In this document: in pieces, positions 36,654 to 50,989 of the stretch
Position numbering within the stretch: position 1 is the first letter of the stretch
How the letters are laid out: each line of letters starts with the position of its first letter
DNA from: Cloeon dipterum
Lineage: Eukaryota > Arthropoda > Insecta > Ephemeroptera > Baetidae
Reading direction: 5' to 3'
Assembly (NCBI RefSeq): GCF_949628265.1
Contig: NC_088787.1
Span: 7,926,501-7,990,500 of the forward strand
DNA length: 64,000 nucleotides
The notes under the pieces: generated by a model
What the model was told of the DNA's origin: nothing
Database searches by the model: none
Seen by the model: the letters and a program-made list of their open reading frames with translations, nothing else
Program-made: the position numbers and the translations under genes

Positions 36654-37088
36654 AATTCTCCAGTTCCGTAAGCACATAGTGTTCGAAGCCGCCAACAGAT
36701 GGCACCACCGTATACTGTGGAAAATCTTTTAATTTCAATGCACTTTCCGCTGCAATTTCCGATTCAATGCTGCTGCTGTGCGTTCTTCACTTATTATGTT
36801 TCCGTTTGACGTGTTGAAAACTAAAATCAGTTCATCCATTCGCTGTAGAAACGCTGGAAAAGATTTTATATTTCAAAAAGAAGCTTTTCACGATTCTTTG
36901 GCGATTGGCTTAACCGATTTTGGTTTTCAGCACGTCAAAAGAAAGCATATTAAGTGAAGAATGCACAGTGGCAGGATTGAGTCTGAAATCGCAGCGGAAA
37001 TTCCTTAAAATTTAATTTATTACAAAAGTATAAGGTGGCGCCCTCTGTTGGCGGCGTTTAACTCGAAGGGCTTATAAAACTGGTGTAT
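36654..37088. mobile_element. Palindromic MITE, copy 1
   Basis: Long hairpin-forming element. The left end reads CAATTCTCCAGTTCCGTAAG and then the GAAGCCGCCAACAGATGGC block; the right end is its inverted counterpart (GGTGGCGCCCTCTGTTGGCG ... AAAACTGG). It is the same family as 41,003-41,440 and the fragments at 10,665, 20,256 and 61,450. No coding capacity. Confidence 0.8.
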
Positions 37089-38640
37089 TGATGCAATTAA
37101 AAAAATTAAAAAAAAATATATTTTTACAGTTTATAGAAGGACATATACCATACATTTTTAGCAAATGCACGATATTAGAAGTTGTTTCCGATTCTCCTTT
37201 TTTAAAGAGCCTCTCAATTTATTTGCTTTTTCTTCGTGATAAACTACAGTTCGATTAATCAAAAGTTGCATCAAGTTTATCCTAAAGTACAAGCGCGGAA
37301 GGAAGTCGGAAATGATTCATCCACGATGCAAAAATAAAAATCCACTGCTTTGGTCAGCAATATAACGAACGAGGTGCCAGAGAATTAACAGATTGTTATA
37401 TCTGACCAAACGAGCCAACATTTTAACCTGGCACTTACTTCCGACAGTATGAACGCGACCGAGGTCGGATCTCTTGTGCCAAGAATAAGCGGCGGTCACT
37501 TTATCGAGTCATTCTATTATTGGCCGCAGCCTGTTATCCTTACTCCTTTCACCCATTCATGGTTTTTCGCTTAAAAAATCTTGGCTCAATTGAAACAGGT
37601 CGAGAACGTTCGACTTTTCCGCTTGAATTAATGATGAATAGCCAGCAGCAATGACTAAATTTAATCCTAAGGGCGCATGAAGAGGTAAAAAAAATTTATC
37701 AGGTAGAAAATACTTCAAATGAACACTGGCTGAAAATTTTGTAAAATTTGCTTTAGTTAAAATTTAATTACAGTTTTTAGTTGCTAAACAATAATTAAGA
37801 AGCATAACAACCATTCAACCGTGTTAATTTTCACAGCTCATTAAAATGAACTGCTGTTTGAAATAACCATGAATCAAACCAACCTGCTCCCATTGTTTAG
37901 GATTACAGAGGCTTCTAAAATTAACTAACAATAAGAGCAATTAATTTAGTAACCTGAATCTGATATCTTTCAATGAAAACTCCAGACCGGAAAGATTCTC
38001 ACGCAAAAGTGAAATTAGAATCATTATGAAAAATTGGCCAAGCCTTGATTTATCGGCCCTGTGATGATATTGTTCCCAAATTGAGGCCTATAATGAAGCT
38101 TTTATCGACTCCCAATCCCAACGAGATGTGTGGCTCGTTAAAAAACGATCGCTTGAAGATCAAGGCTTTTTTTACTCACGCGATTTACCCATTACGCAAA
38201 GGCCAATATACGCGCGCGGCTCTCGAGACCAGTTTTTTGCACGTGCTAGCTCGCAGACCTCGTGGGGACGATCAAAAAACAAACGTGAGAGATCGCATAA
38301 CACTCGTTACGTCACCTGAAATGGAGTACGGATTCGAATCAAAGGTGACTGACTCGCTAAATAAACACTGCAGCGGCATTAATGGTTAATTTGTAATTTT
38401 TTAATGAACCGAAAAAATAATTTTTAATTAGGGTTGGAAATTTGAGATGATTTAGGAATTTGAAACGTTGTTAAAAGAGCTACACGAGGTCATTAAAACT
38501 CCGTAATTTTTCCCCAACATTGAATTGACCTTTTTTAAAATTTATTCGTACAAATACAATTTCGAAATAAGCTGCTGGAAAAAATCTTATTTTTGCAGAA
38601 ATTTTTTCTTTACTATTGGTAGTCTTTCAGGAAAAATATC
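37089..38640. other. Gene-free intergenic sequence
   Basis: Single-copy AT-rich sequence. An open frame of 114 codons at 38,045-38,389 has no ATG, domain or splice support. Nothing else recognised. Confidence 0.45.
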
Positions 38641-38679
38641 TTGTACATTAATGGATTAAATTACTACATGATGCAGCGG

Positions 38680-38840
38680 TATAAAAGATTACGCGGAAGC
38701 TCAGTTTCATCTCCCGACACTCGATCAACGTTTGTTTCATTTATTTATTTTTTTCTGACCGTCTCTTTCTTCGCAGACATGATAACTGCGAACGGTGCGG
38801 TTACCTGGCCTTTCCCGCTGCTGTGCCACTGTGCTCTCAG
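38680..38840 (+). promoter_or_regulatory. Candidate TATA promoter with a possible short first coding exon
   Basis: GGTATAAAAG at 38,679 is followed 20-30 bp later by TCAGTTTCATC. Further on, a pyrimidine tract and CGCAG precede ATGATAACTGCGAACGG, and a small exon ends at CTCTCAG|GTATATT near 38,840. The encoded peptide begins MITANGAVTWPF and is partly hydrophobic. No following exon could be assigned, so this is only a suggestion. Confidence 0.25.
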
Positions 38841-40075
38841 GTATATTCAGATAAAAAAACAAGTTTTTGCGTGACGTCAACAGTATCTGTGGGTCCATCA
38901 CCAATATTTTATTAACTACTCAACTCCTCGTGTACTTTCCTTCTTTCATCTGCATCATGATGAGGAAATGCAACGCTTTTTTATTTTTAATATACAGGAA
39001 ATTCCTGCTGTCTCTTATCTCTGCTGTTTTCCTCCATTGGTGCTTTTGTTTTCAGGCCAACAGCTGTGGTGAATTAATATATGCATTCCAGATAAATATT
39101 TGTCAAATACAATCTGCTTTCTAAATTTTGCTAAAACTTTCTTCAAATCAAATATATGGAGCAAGCAGACATTACATCATCCCTGCGCAAACGAATAAAC
39201 ACCATAAAGATTTAATCACTTTCCGCCTTACTGCGCTTTGCAAATAATATAATTGAAGCGCAATTATTAATTAAAGCAGCACTCATGTTAATTACCCCTC
39301 AGCGATAATGAACTTTGCGTTTCGGGCAAATAATGAGAGCAAAGTGGCTCGAAGGCTCTATATGCTCGTTGTGTGTGTGAGCGACTAGCTAAATTTATTG
39401 ACGGTCGCTTCTGCAAGGTCTCGTTGCCAATTTCAAAACTGCACGCGCGTTCCTCTCACTCTCGCGCTCGATTATAATCCCTGCTTCCTTCCCATCGGAA
39501 ATCCACCTGCGCCTTTGTGCGCGGCTATTCATTCCCTATATGTTTGATCTGACAACGTGCAATCAACTTGATGCACATTCGCAGCCTCCAAAAGAGCCAA
39601 ATCACGACTTCGCGTCCTCACAATTATTGTGTTGATGCGAGACGAACTGCTGTGAAATAAAACCGCAAACATCCTCTGTGTCATATAATACTATAAATGG
39701 CTATGGTGGTTGTGCCTCAATGCGTTGATAATGAAATTTTTCACTTTCATTTTTCTTTCCTTAAGGTCTCTCCCGGCCTAATGTATAAATAGACTAGATG
39801 TTAATGAAGTGATAATACATAGCTCAATCGTAATACTATATGCCAATCAAATTAATGTCAGCTTTTATTTTTCTTTGCAATTCTATAATCTGATCTGAAT
39901 TAATGGATTTCTTGTTTACAGATGCAATCGCTTATTTGCACAACACTCGTAAAAGAAATAGGATTTATTAATTAAAAACGTAAAAAACATGCAATTTATT
40001 TTAATCAATAATTTATTAAGACCAAACTCATCTCGTATAGGAAACCCTGAGGGAAATAAATATTTTTCAGTGTTT
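38841..40075. other. Gene-free intergenic sequence
   Basis: Contains a moderately GC-rich patch (about 39,330-39,620) in AT-rich surroundings and the 3' flank of the secreted-protein gene. No supported gene. Confidence 0.4.
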
Positions 40076-42329
40076 TTAACCAAAGTAAGCAACAGGTGTG
40101 CTGTAATATGGGTAGATCCTTACATTTCCGGCCTGTTCTACGGGAATGATGTGCACGGGATGCACTGCTTGGTAAATATTCTCAAAGCCTGTCGTGAGCC
40201 TTGAGCCACCGACCTGTCCAGCAACACCTGCGCTTTTGATGGGGGTTTCTGTAATAGGTGATCCTCCCACGGTTCGAGATGCAGGAAGTGGAACAGAATT
40301 CTTTGAAACAATTCCTTCAGCCTCTTGCTCTGGTTTTCCAGCATCAACTTCAGGCAAAGTTGTTGTTTCTTCAGTTTGAGGCAAGGTACTTCGTCCTTCA
40401 GGAATAATTTCCTCAGTCTGAGAGGTGGAGCTTTCTTGGTCCTCGTTGTTTCCTTCTTCAATTTCAGGTAAAGGAGTGCTGCCTTCTTCCTGGGGAGTTT
40501 CATCATCCTTGGGCGGAGGGCTCAGCCCAGCCTTTGGCACGCTGTGAATTCCTCCAACCTGAGGCAAATCCTCTTCGTTCTGAGCTGAACTGACGATTCC
40601 AACCTGAGAAATACTGCCCTTTTCGTCCTGTGACGTCGGCCTGTTGTGGTAAGTGGGTTTTTCAGGGTAGTGGAAGTACCAAAACTGGCCGGCGTACTCT
40701 ATGGGGCCGACGACGTATTCGCCTTCCTGCACGCTGATGGCCGGGTAGTTTGGCTTCATGGCACTATTGAATTGCTGCTGCTCCTGATCCTCCTCCACTT
40801 CTTCTTGCTGCTCTTCCGGCTGGTTTTCACTATTTGGCCAAATTGTATCCACGACGTACTTGTACAGGTTCTGGAGCAGCCCCCGTTGCAGTAGATTCAC
40901 TCTCAGGCCTTGGCCGACATCGTAACCTGCGCAGCAACACGACAGTGATTTTACTTTTTGCATTTAAATCTGACGTGTAGAATGTTCTAATTTTTTCTCA
41001 CTAATTCACCAGTTGTATAAACCCTCAGTGTTCGAAGCCGCCAACAGATGGCGCCACCATATGCTTTGGAAATAAATTTGATTTTAAGGCACTTCCGCTG
41101 CGATTTCAGACTCAATCCTGCCACTGTGCATTCTTCACTTAATATGCTTTCTTTTGACGTGCTGAAAACCAAAATCGGTTAAGCCAATCGCTGTAAAATC
41201 ATGAAGAACTATTTTTTTGAAATATAAAATCTTTTCCAGCGTTTCTACGGCGAGCGGCTAGATTAATTTTGGTTTTCAGACCGTTAAAAGAAAGAATATT
41301 AAGTGAGGAATGCACAGTAGCTATAGATTGAGTCTGAAATCGCAGCGGAAGTAAATTAAAATCAAATTTATTTGGAAAGTATACGGTGGCGCTATCTGTT
41401 GGCGGCTTCAAACACTGAGGGTTTATGCAACTGGTGAATTAAATAGGTTTTTTTAAACGTTCAGTCAGTTTCGTCACACTGCATATTTTTGTTCCGCCCA
41501 AAATCAGCTCGCTCATGGGACTTTTCGTTGAAAAATCGTTTAGTTGAAAAATGAGAACTAATTAATAGAAAAAAAACAGTTTTCCGCGTGTGAAAAAATG
41601 GTATTTTGCATGACTCTGAAAGAAATCCCAATAGTGTTGTTCTTTTCAGAGAGTATATAACTACAAAACTGAACAAACTAGGAAAGAGCCAAAAACTTTC
41701 CGGTTTGCCAAATAAATTTAGGAAAAACCCAGGTGTAAAAAGTGAGCATTCAGCATACCGTCTCTCCATTGAAAATCATAATTTATTTCTCCAAAAGAGA
41801 AATTTACGTCGATTTTCGCACACCGTTGGATATAGATCGCAACGAGAGGAAACGAAATAAAGCAAAAATCATCTACAAAATCGTTTCAATTTCCCAGAAA
41901 TTTGGTGATATCTTTAATTTTACAATTAATTATTTTGTTTTGATTCGGTTAATGCATATATTGTAGAGATAGACTGTTGCTAAATTCCACAAACAGTAAA
42001 TTCAATGAACCACTTTCTTCTTTTTGGAGCTAAAAAAATGCTTAAAAAATTTCTTAAATAACCTCTGGAATTAATAAAGAGGCACGAAACTGACTGTCGG
42101 GGTTGCTATTGAATGAAATACCATAAAAGTAAATTTGAACCACCAAAAATTAAAAATCAAGACAGTTTGATCTCGAAATGTTTGAAAAAAAAACTTTTAT
42201 TTTGTATCTTGACTTGCCTGCGAGTACAGGGACGAAAACCTGCTGAAGATGAGCTACTCTCACGGGCGACGCGTTGAGCAGCGCGGCGCAGGCCAGCAGC
42301 ACTGCCGTCGTTGCAAATAGGCTCTTCAT
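40076..42329 (-). CDS. Secreted acidic, Glu/Pro/Thr-rich low-complexity protein, two exons, GC-AG intron
   Basis: Exon 1 (42329-42218) encodes MKSLFATTAVLLACAALL followed by NASPVRV, a textbook signal peptide. Exon 2 (40926-40076) continues with YDVGQGLRVNLLQRG and ends at a TAA, giving 320 aa. The donor is AG|GCAAGT, the strong-consensus GC-type donor. The nearby GT (CAG|GTTTTC) would bring a stop within eight codons, so the GC-AG intron is required by the frame. The mature protein has a short ordered region (about residues 38-65), an E/Q-rich stretch, a segment with FWYFHYPEKPTYHN, and a long E/P/T/S-rich tail. It ends with an aromatic YPYYSTPVAYFG. Cysteine is nearly absent after the signal. 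An initiator TCAGTC lies 44 bp upstream of the ATG. Function unknown; an extracellular matrix or cuticle role is possible. Confidence 0.75.
41003..41440. mobile_element. Palindromic MITE, copy 2, inside the secreted-protein gene intron
   Basis: A 438-bp element with arms of about 200 bp forming a near-complete hairpin. The ends AATTCACCAGTTG and CAACTGGTGAATT are perfect inverted repeats, flanked by TA on each side, as expected for Tc1/mariner-type MITEs. Internal arms also pair (GCCGCCAACAGATGGCGCC with GGCGCTATCTGTTGGCGGC). It interrupts the intron, not the coding exons. Confidence 0.88.
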
Positions 42330-42659
42330 TTTTCGCGAGACGAAGCGTTCTCCAAAGCAGAATGCCTGAGACTGAGGGAAATTTCGACCTTTTAACTAAA
42401 GGGAACCCCCGGTGCCACCATTAAGGAGAATCAGTTATATTTTGTAAACCGGTCTCTTGGATTTTAAGGAGCGCTCGGGCTGGAAATTCATGATGTTCGT
42501 CCGAATTCGACCAACCTCCGCAGGTAGAAATAAACAGTTATCTGTGACAAATGCCAAGTGATTAAATGCTATCCAAGCTTATTTATTGCATGCATTCAAT
42601 AACAAATATCCAGAGTGGAAATAATTCTTTAAATTTGAAGAAAATTAAAAAATTAAATG

Positions 42660-43945
42660 TTTATTTAAAGAGGAACGATACTGCAAAACCATGGAAAATG
42701 ACTGTTGCCAATGAATGAACTCATTCTTTAGGATTTAGTTGAAGCCAAAATTGATCTAAGTAGCTCTGCAAATTTTTTTAGAAAAGTGGCTGCAAAAGTT
42801 AGCATGATTTTTAAATGGTGAGGACTGTTTCCCTATACTTGATATTATCTTGTTTTATATCACAAAATAAAGAGTTTTCCCAAAAGGTTTCATACGCTGT
42901 ATAGATCTTGATGAGAGGAAACTAAATCTGCTAAGAAAATGTGGTCAAATGCTGTGAATTTTGGAGAAAATTTGAAAAATTAGAATTTTTTCTGTAGTAA
43001 GGTCGTTTTTACTATTGCAAATTAAGGCTGGGAATCTCCCGGGCAGTTTCCCAAACTTGCAGTGCAGTTTTTTTGCGGTTTTTACCAGTTTCATGTGGTT
43101 TATTACACTGAATGTAAAGAACTCGACATTGAGCAGTTTACCGTTAAAACATTTGCTAAACGGTGTCTAAAACTCTGGGGTTAACAGCGTTTAGTACGTT
43201 TAAAATTTTTTTTTTAAATTTTAAATGATATTTTTAAATATTTTGCCAAAAAATTGACAAGATAGAGCTAAAAAGGCAAAGATCAATAGCTGCAAAATTT
43301 GTTTGAAAATAAAACCGGGAGAAACAAGCTGCAAAAAACCGAATTTTTCCCACGCACAGCCCTGTTGCAAATTGTAAAACAAATTGTTTATCGATCGATT
43401 GCTTATTGCAATCAACAATTCAATTAATTTTAATTATTTGTTGCCCTGTAGCGATCCACTTGAAATACATCTGTGAAATATTTATGTGTCAAAAATGATT
43501 AAAGTGGAATGATACTGGGCAACAATTGAAAATTATTTGAATTGTTGGATGCCATAAACAATTGATCGATAAACAATTTGTTCAACAATTTGCAATAATA
43601 AAAAAGGACCTTCCTACAGTAAAAATTCAAATTTTGCCAATTTTCTGCAAACTTTACAGCGTTTGAACATATTTTCTTGACATATTCCGATTCCTCTCGT
43701 CGAGATCTGTTCAACGGTGTATGCCACTTATTGGGGAAACTCTTGCTTTTGAAATTAAATCGGATTTCAAGTAAGGAGACAGCCATCACCATTTGAAAAA
43801 CACGGTAAATTTCCAGCCAATTTTCTCAAAAAATTACAGCGCTCCTTAGGTCAATTTAGGCTTTAACTGAATCCTAAGGGGCGAGGTTATGCATTGACAA
43901 GAAGCATTTTCCAGGATTTTGCAGTATAATTCCTCTTTAAGTTCC
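42660..43945. repeat. AT-rich element with inverted ends and a probable nested insertion
   Basis: The left end (TTAAAGAGGAACGATACTGC, then AAAACC) is matched by the reverse complement of the right end (GGATTTTGCAGTATAATTCC followed by TCTTTAA), about 1.28 kb apart. A second set of inverted sequences (around 43,380-43,800, with TTGTTTATCGATCGATTG and its partner) looks like a nested element. Similar blocks occur near 17,830-18,060, 19,440-19,630, 31,970-32,150 and 32,990-33,170. No coding capacity. Confidence 0.6.
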
Positions 43946-45690
43946 AATAGTTAATTTTGCAAGCTTTAACATGCTTAACTCCAAGGGACAAATAATTCCA
44001 CGTCCCAACACTTCCGCCGTAATAATTTTATATTATTAATTTTTCACTCATTTTATGTTCTCATTTTAAGGAAAGTATAAAGCCAAGAAAGATATTTAAT
44101 ATTCTTTCGTGGAATTTGGTTGGGCAACGACACACATAAAACTGATCGAGCATAAAAGTGATCTGGTGTGTGCCAGACAAAAAATATGGTGAACTTGAGT
44201 GCGCGGCGGTGTGTAGCCGCCCACCACTCGATCGCTATACTAATTGAGCCGAGCAAACGACACGTGAAGGTCGGCTATATGTGATCGCGTCGCGGCTCGA
44301 AGCTCGGGTCCGACTGACTTTATATATCCTTTCGAAAAGCAGCATTCTTTGCTAAAAATGCAGCCAAGGTCCGGTTCCAGTCACCGCTGGGAGGCTGTCT
44401 AGTTCCGGTCCGGCAAGGAAATAGGATCCGCGAGAGGCCGCCCGCCGCCGCCGCCGCCGCCTCTACTTCCGCGCCTCCGCTTTTTCGCCGCTGTGCCCAG
44501 AATACCTACTGACTTCATTATTTTGGCAATACTTTATATATGTTGTGTATAAAAGCTTTGCCTCTTTCACGTTGTATTTTCATTAATTGCACCAAGTTGA
44601 TTTTATCAGCCCGCCCGGCCGATCGGCTCAGGGTTATGTTTTTGTGCGCGTCTTTTCTGAATCTCATTCTGTTTTCCTTCCTTCCTTTCCTCATTGCTTC
44701 ATTTAGGATAAAACAAAAGGTGGTCAAGTTCGTCATTGTTCCATTCAGGGTTGCAAGAAGAGAGAACTAACTCCAGAAAGTTTTTTTTACGTGCTTGCTC
44801 ACTGTATTGTCCGGAAAAACAGATCCGGAATTGTCTGTCCTCCGGAAATATTTTTAATCGCGGTTTGAGGATATTGGAAAACCTAATTAACTTAATTCTG
44901 TCTTGCCCTTGTCTATTCCTGTAAAATTTTTCTTGTCCTGTCGCATCATCAGGAACAAATCCAAAAGTCCGGTTCCTATTTCCTTGCCTGAAATATATTT
45001 CTGTAGTTGCAAAAGACACAGCTAAAATAGTTATTAAAAACTTCGGTGAACTATATAAGAGAGTGTTTTATTTTAAATAATTTTCGAAACCTTTAAGCGT
45101 GCACAAAAATTTTAAAGTGGTTTTTATATTTAGATCATATTTATACTGCTGACTTTTATTTATATATTTTTGTTTTTTAAGATGATCGGAGGGATGAAAA
45201 CACCGAGAATTTGTTAAAACATAATTTTGATAGTTCTAAACTACATCTTTTCATAAGAAAAATTGTGAAAATTTAGCAATAATGGTTTTTTCTTTGTTGG
45301 AAGGTGATTTTGATTTCTGAGAAATTTTAAGAAATTATTGCATTTCCAGCATATTTTAATCTCTTTTGCGTAATATACAAACAAAATTCTTAGGTTAACA
45401 CACGGGTTAACAAAATAAAAATCATCTTTAAACCTCTATAACTACTGCAGAAAAAAATGAAAACAGGGAGAAAAAAAAATAAAAAAACTCTAGATATAAT
45501 GATTAAAGCATATTTTCAACTTTAAAAACCGAGTTGGTTTAAGAAAAATTTTGTGTGCGAAACAAGTGCTTAAAAACCTTTGGAAAATGCGAGATTATAA
45601 TTATGTTCATTTTTTTGTTCAAATCTGGTCAGGAAAAACATATTTAAAAGCTCATCCCTCATCCATACTGCATATGCACCGCGTCCATTT
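43946..45690. other. Intergenic sequence with (CCG)n tract, no gene recognised
   Basis: Contains a GC-rich patch with repeated CCGCCG units (about 44,440-44,462) and TATA-like sequence near 44,314. A 106-codon minus-strand frame (44,699-45,019) has no recognisable domain. No gene is supported. Confidence 0.4.
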
Positions 45691-47559
45691 AATTGGTCAC
45701 GGAAATTTTACATTTCCGAATTAATCGAAGACACAATAATTAATTTGTTAGTTCTGATTTTCAGATTTGTTTGCTCTTATCACAAAATAAAAGGGTAAAT
45801 AAATCCAAGAGCCAAATGCAGTGCTGCTCACTGGCGAAAGTTTTGTCCACAATGTGCTAAAATAAAAAAGGTCCTTGCTCAGGGTCTAAATTTGTATTGA
45901 TTGTTCAAACGATTGGGAAATCTCAAGACAAGAACTAGTGACATTTACTAAAAAAAGGCCGAAAAAACAGCTGTCAGGTGATGTCTATTTGAGATACAAA
46001 TTTATTTTGAATGTATAAACAGTCTGACCTTAAGTTCAATCCATTGTCTCCTTTCTAACTTATTTGAATGTCTCTCCGATTTGCGCATTGTTCTTTTTAC
46101 GCAAGATTCAACGGGATTGTCTTCGTTTCAATCTAAATTCTTTGCATTAAAATTGAGATCCTGGCTTGAATATCACACATTATTTAATTTTATTAATTAT
46201 ATTTTTTACTTAAAAATTAGCCACTGATACCCATAATTTATAGCGATCCCCTTTTTTAGTAAAATCAAGATAACAGGACAGGAAGCAATGATCGAAGGAA
46301 TGTGATGATGTAAAAATCTGCGTGATATCATTAATCACAGTTCAGCCAGCCCTGCCTTGACGCACTGACTAAAGACAACTTCAATTATATTTTTTGCACG
46401 CACCAAAAACTAAACCGGCTGGCAACTGTGTTCCTTGCTCAGGTACGAGTATCGAAGGAGGGAGACACGAAAATATTCAACGCGTTGAGTTCATTATAAT
46501 TATATGGGCAGAGCAGAGCAATGGAAAAAGAGCGAAGAGACAGAAGTTCAAAATCATGGCGTTTTATTGTGCGAGCCCCTGTAAAGTAGGCAAATTGTAT
46601 TTTAATTTCTCATATTTTTTTTTTACGCAGCGTCAGAAGATTGGGACTTCAAAAAATAAATAAAATATTATTTAAGAAAGAGCCCGACGCGCCTCTTCGC
46701 TCCCTCACCTAAAACAAAAACTAATAATTGCAATAAATAGAGCCTTAAAATCGAATGATAATTTTAAAATTTTCTTTTGAAGCAAAGGAATTTGTAACAC
46801 CTGTGTTAAAGATGCGGAATTTTGTAATAGAAGCTTAGTAAGCACGTTATTATTTTATAATTTTAATTTTTACCGGGCAGCTTGACGAATTCAATTCATA
46901 TTTAATTTAATAATTTTAAACTATTTTATAATAATTTTTTCCGGAATTCTGGTCAGCACAAATTTGTTTAAAATTTATGACATATTAATTTAGTTTAATG
47001 GCTGAAACTGGGACGAATTAGATCAGGCTCATTTAAAATTTCAAGGGCTCCATTGTTAATTATGGTATCCTCCGACCAGTGATTTCTGTTCAATTTTTCT
47101 TCGTAAACTGTCATCGCCGAGCAGAAATTGCTGCTAAGCCACAAGCCGTCTTTAACTCACAGTCTGACACCTCTAGTTTATGCCTTCAAGAGTTCGTCCC
47201 TGATTGCCTACCTGTTAGCAAAATCTGTGCACTAATATTGCTTCATTAAAAATTTTAACAGACGAAGTCAACTCTAAAAATCTCAAGGTTCATTATAAAA
47301 TAATATTTACATAGCTCTTGGGAAAGAATGAAATGATAAAAAATGATGTCAAATCCAGCTCATAAATTTATTACGGAATGCTTAGTGACAGAGAGTCCAA
47401 ATTGGAATGCACTATTTCATTGTGTGGAATGATTTGCGTCCTCCAGCCACAAGAGCCGAGCTTCTTTTCTCACCCAGTATCCCGTGGATGAAGAGGAGAG
47501 AAATTGTAGTAGGCGAGCCAGACCGTTTGTGTTGGATGGAGAGTAGCATTAGAGTAAAC
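45691..47559. other. Downstream flank of RPS23 copy 1, no gene recognised
   Basis: AT-rich arm sequence. One ORF (46,394-46,663) is conserved in the opposite arm but only because the arms are paralogous; it has no domain and its end differs. Presumed non-coding. Confidence 0.5.
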
Positions 47560-49478
<1,919 letters not shown>

Positions 49479-50083
49479 GTTGCGTGTGTGTCACGTACAA
49501 GGCTGAAGTGAAAACCGAAAATGGCCGACTGGAACAGCGCATGCGTCATTCCGGTTTGCTCCTCAGCCAGCGATGCCTCCCGATACCTACCGAGCAAAAC
49601 TGGCGCCAAGTTCAAATTACGATTTTTGCATGTGTGTGTGTGTGTGTTCGGGAGACTTTTAAGGGTAATTGTCAATTTTACCGACTTTATTTCTCCATCC
49701 TGAATTTAACATATGTTGTTAGGGGTGTTTCATAATGTGTAACCTGAAATTTTGAGCAAAAAATTCGGGGACTTTTTTGGGAAATCACGATTTTCGAAAA
49801 CGGAAATTTTCAGATAGTAAATCCGAAATATCAAGGTATCTTCAGTCCAGATTGGAATTTCGATGTGGTTTTTTTACCTCCACACGTAACTTTTTCAGTA
49901 GAGCAAATTTGCCATTGGTCAAAAATTTGTAAGTCAAAGGTCAAGGTCACAAATTCGCGTGCAAAATGTTCAATTAAAAATATCGCAAAATACGCCCCCT
50001 CGGATTTTTTTCATGAAAACGTAAAAAATGTAGCCCTGAATGTGTAGAATCGAATGGTGAAGAGAAATCGATGGAGACTCTAA

Positions 50084-50285
50084 ATTGATATTTCAAATAT
50101 CATATCAAATATCGATAATCGATATTGTTTTTTTCACAAAGTCCCAACCCTATAACACACACGCCGCCGGTGGCTCAAGAGCAGCGAAAATGTGTGTCGG
50201 CTTTTGGGGGGCCACGTGTTATGCATGGGGAAGCGCGCTTGCCGCTATGTCAATTGTGGATATTAATAGTTTTTCGCGTCTTCAG
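50084..50285. other. Palindrome centre, left junction
   Basis: Leaves the arm at 50,083. It passes an ATATCGAT-rich patch and a GCCGCCGGTGGCTCAAGAGC segment, then joins RPS23 intron 1 sequence at AGCGAAAATGTGTG. The same joint (GGCTCAAGAGCAGCG) precedes the second broken copy at 54,467, so both fragments derive from one rearranged ancestor. Confidence 0.65.
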
Positions 50286-50448
50286 GCAAGCCCAGAGGTT
50301 TGAGAACCGCGAGAAAGCACGTGAACCACCGCAGGGACCAGCGATGGGCCGACAAAGACTATAAGAAGGCTCACTTGGGCACAAGGGGGAAGGCAAATCA
50401 TTTCGGAGGCGCCTCTCACGCCAAGGGAATCGTCTTGGATATTATAGT
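50286..50448 (+). pseudogene. RPS23 fragment 1 (exon 2 only)
   Basis: Preceded by the end of RPS23 intron 1, then a complete exon 2 copy with missense changes: [10 protein letters not shown] has become [10 protein letters not shown], and VLEKV has become a LDIIV-type end through a 3-bp gain. Exons 1, 3 and 4 are missing. Sequence is lost at about 50,460 where the TIR-like block starts. Confidence 0.88.
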
Positions 50449-50989
50449 GTATGTATCCCGCCCAGAAATATTTCACCCCAATTTATTCGAGATTATTCCG
50501 GAATATTCTTAGCACATTCGAAAAGATCAACCATTAAAATTATTCTAAAAGTATTCTAAGAATAACACAAAAATATTCTTTGAACATACTTAAAGAATAT
50601 TCTTGGAATAATTCAAATTGGATAAAGTTTTAAATTTTTCTCAATTGTGCCAAGCATATTCCAAGAACATTCCCAAGAATAAATCTTGAAATTATTCTAA
50701 GAATATTCCAAAAGTGGAAGTGAACTTAGAAAAATTTCAAAAAATATTTTTTTCCAATGTCAAAATTTAAGAAAATTACGCGGAAATATATTATGGCCCT
50801 AAAATTATTAAATGATAAAAATTATTTTCTTAACATTTTGCTAATTTCAAAGAATAATTTAGTTAATTCAAAATTATTTTAAAATCAGACGACAGAGTTT
50901 TCACAGCGAAAAATAAAATTATTTTGTTCCGTTAGTCAATTAATCCATATTATGTATTATTTTCATTTGTTTTATCTAATTTATTGAAG

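Larger units (their letters stand above)
20291..36690. repeat. Tandem duplication unit B (SLC22 transporter locus)
   Basis: Begins with the same CTGGCTGCTGCGGCAG as unit A and ends about where the MITE continues past the point at which unit A is cut. The unit is about 16.4 kb; the excess over unit A is mainly the ~6.5-kb block in intron 1, a ~0.9-kb block in intron 3 and a 1.14-kb hAT element. Confidence 0.88.

Noticed and set aside
38045-38389. 114-codon plus-strand frame
   Set aside because: No ATG at its start, mixed composition, no domain and no splice signals. Most likely chance.
44699-45019. 106-codon minus-strand frame (starts MSFATTEIYFRQ)
   Set aside because: Composition is not clearly coding. 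No ATG context, splice partner or recognisable domain was found. Could be an exon, but unsupported.
46394-46663. ORF seen in both palindrome arms (HAPKTKPAGN...)
   Set aside because: Conserved only because the arms are duplicates. The C-terminal end differs by frame between arms and no domain is visible.
50461-50720. GAATATTC cluster as a proven heat-shock element array
   Set aside because: The words match GAA-nn-TTC, but the spacing is irregular and the cluster sits at the ends of a probable mobile element. A regulatory role is kept only as a hypothesis.
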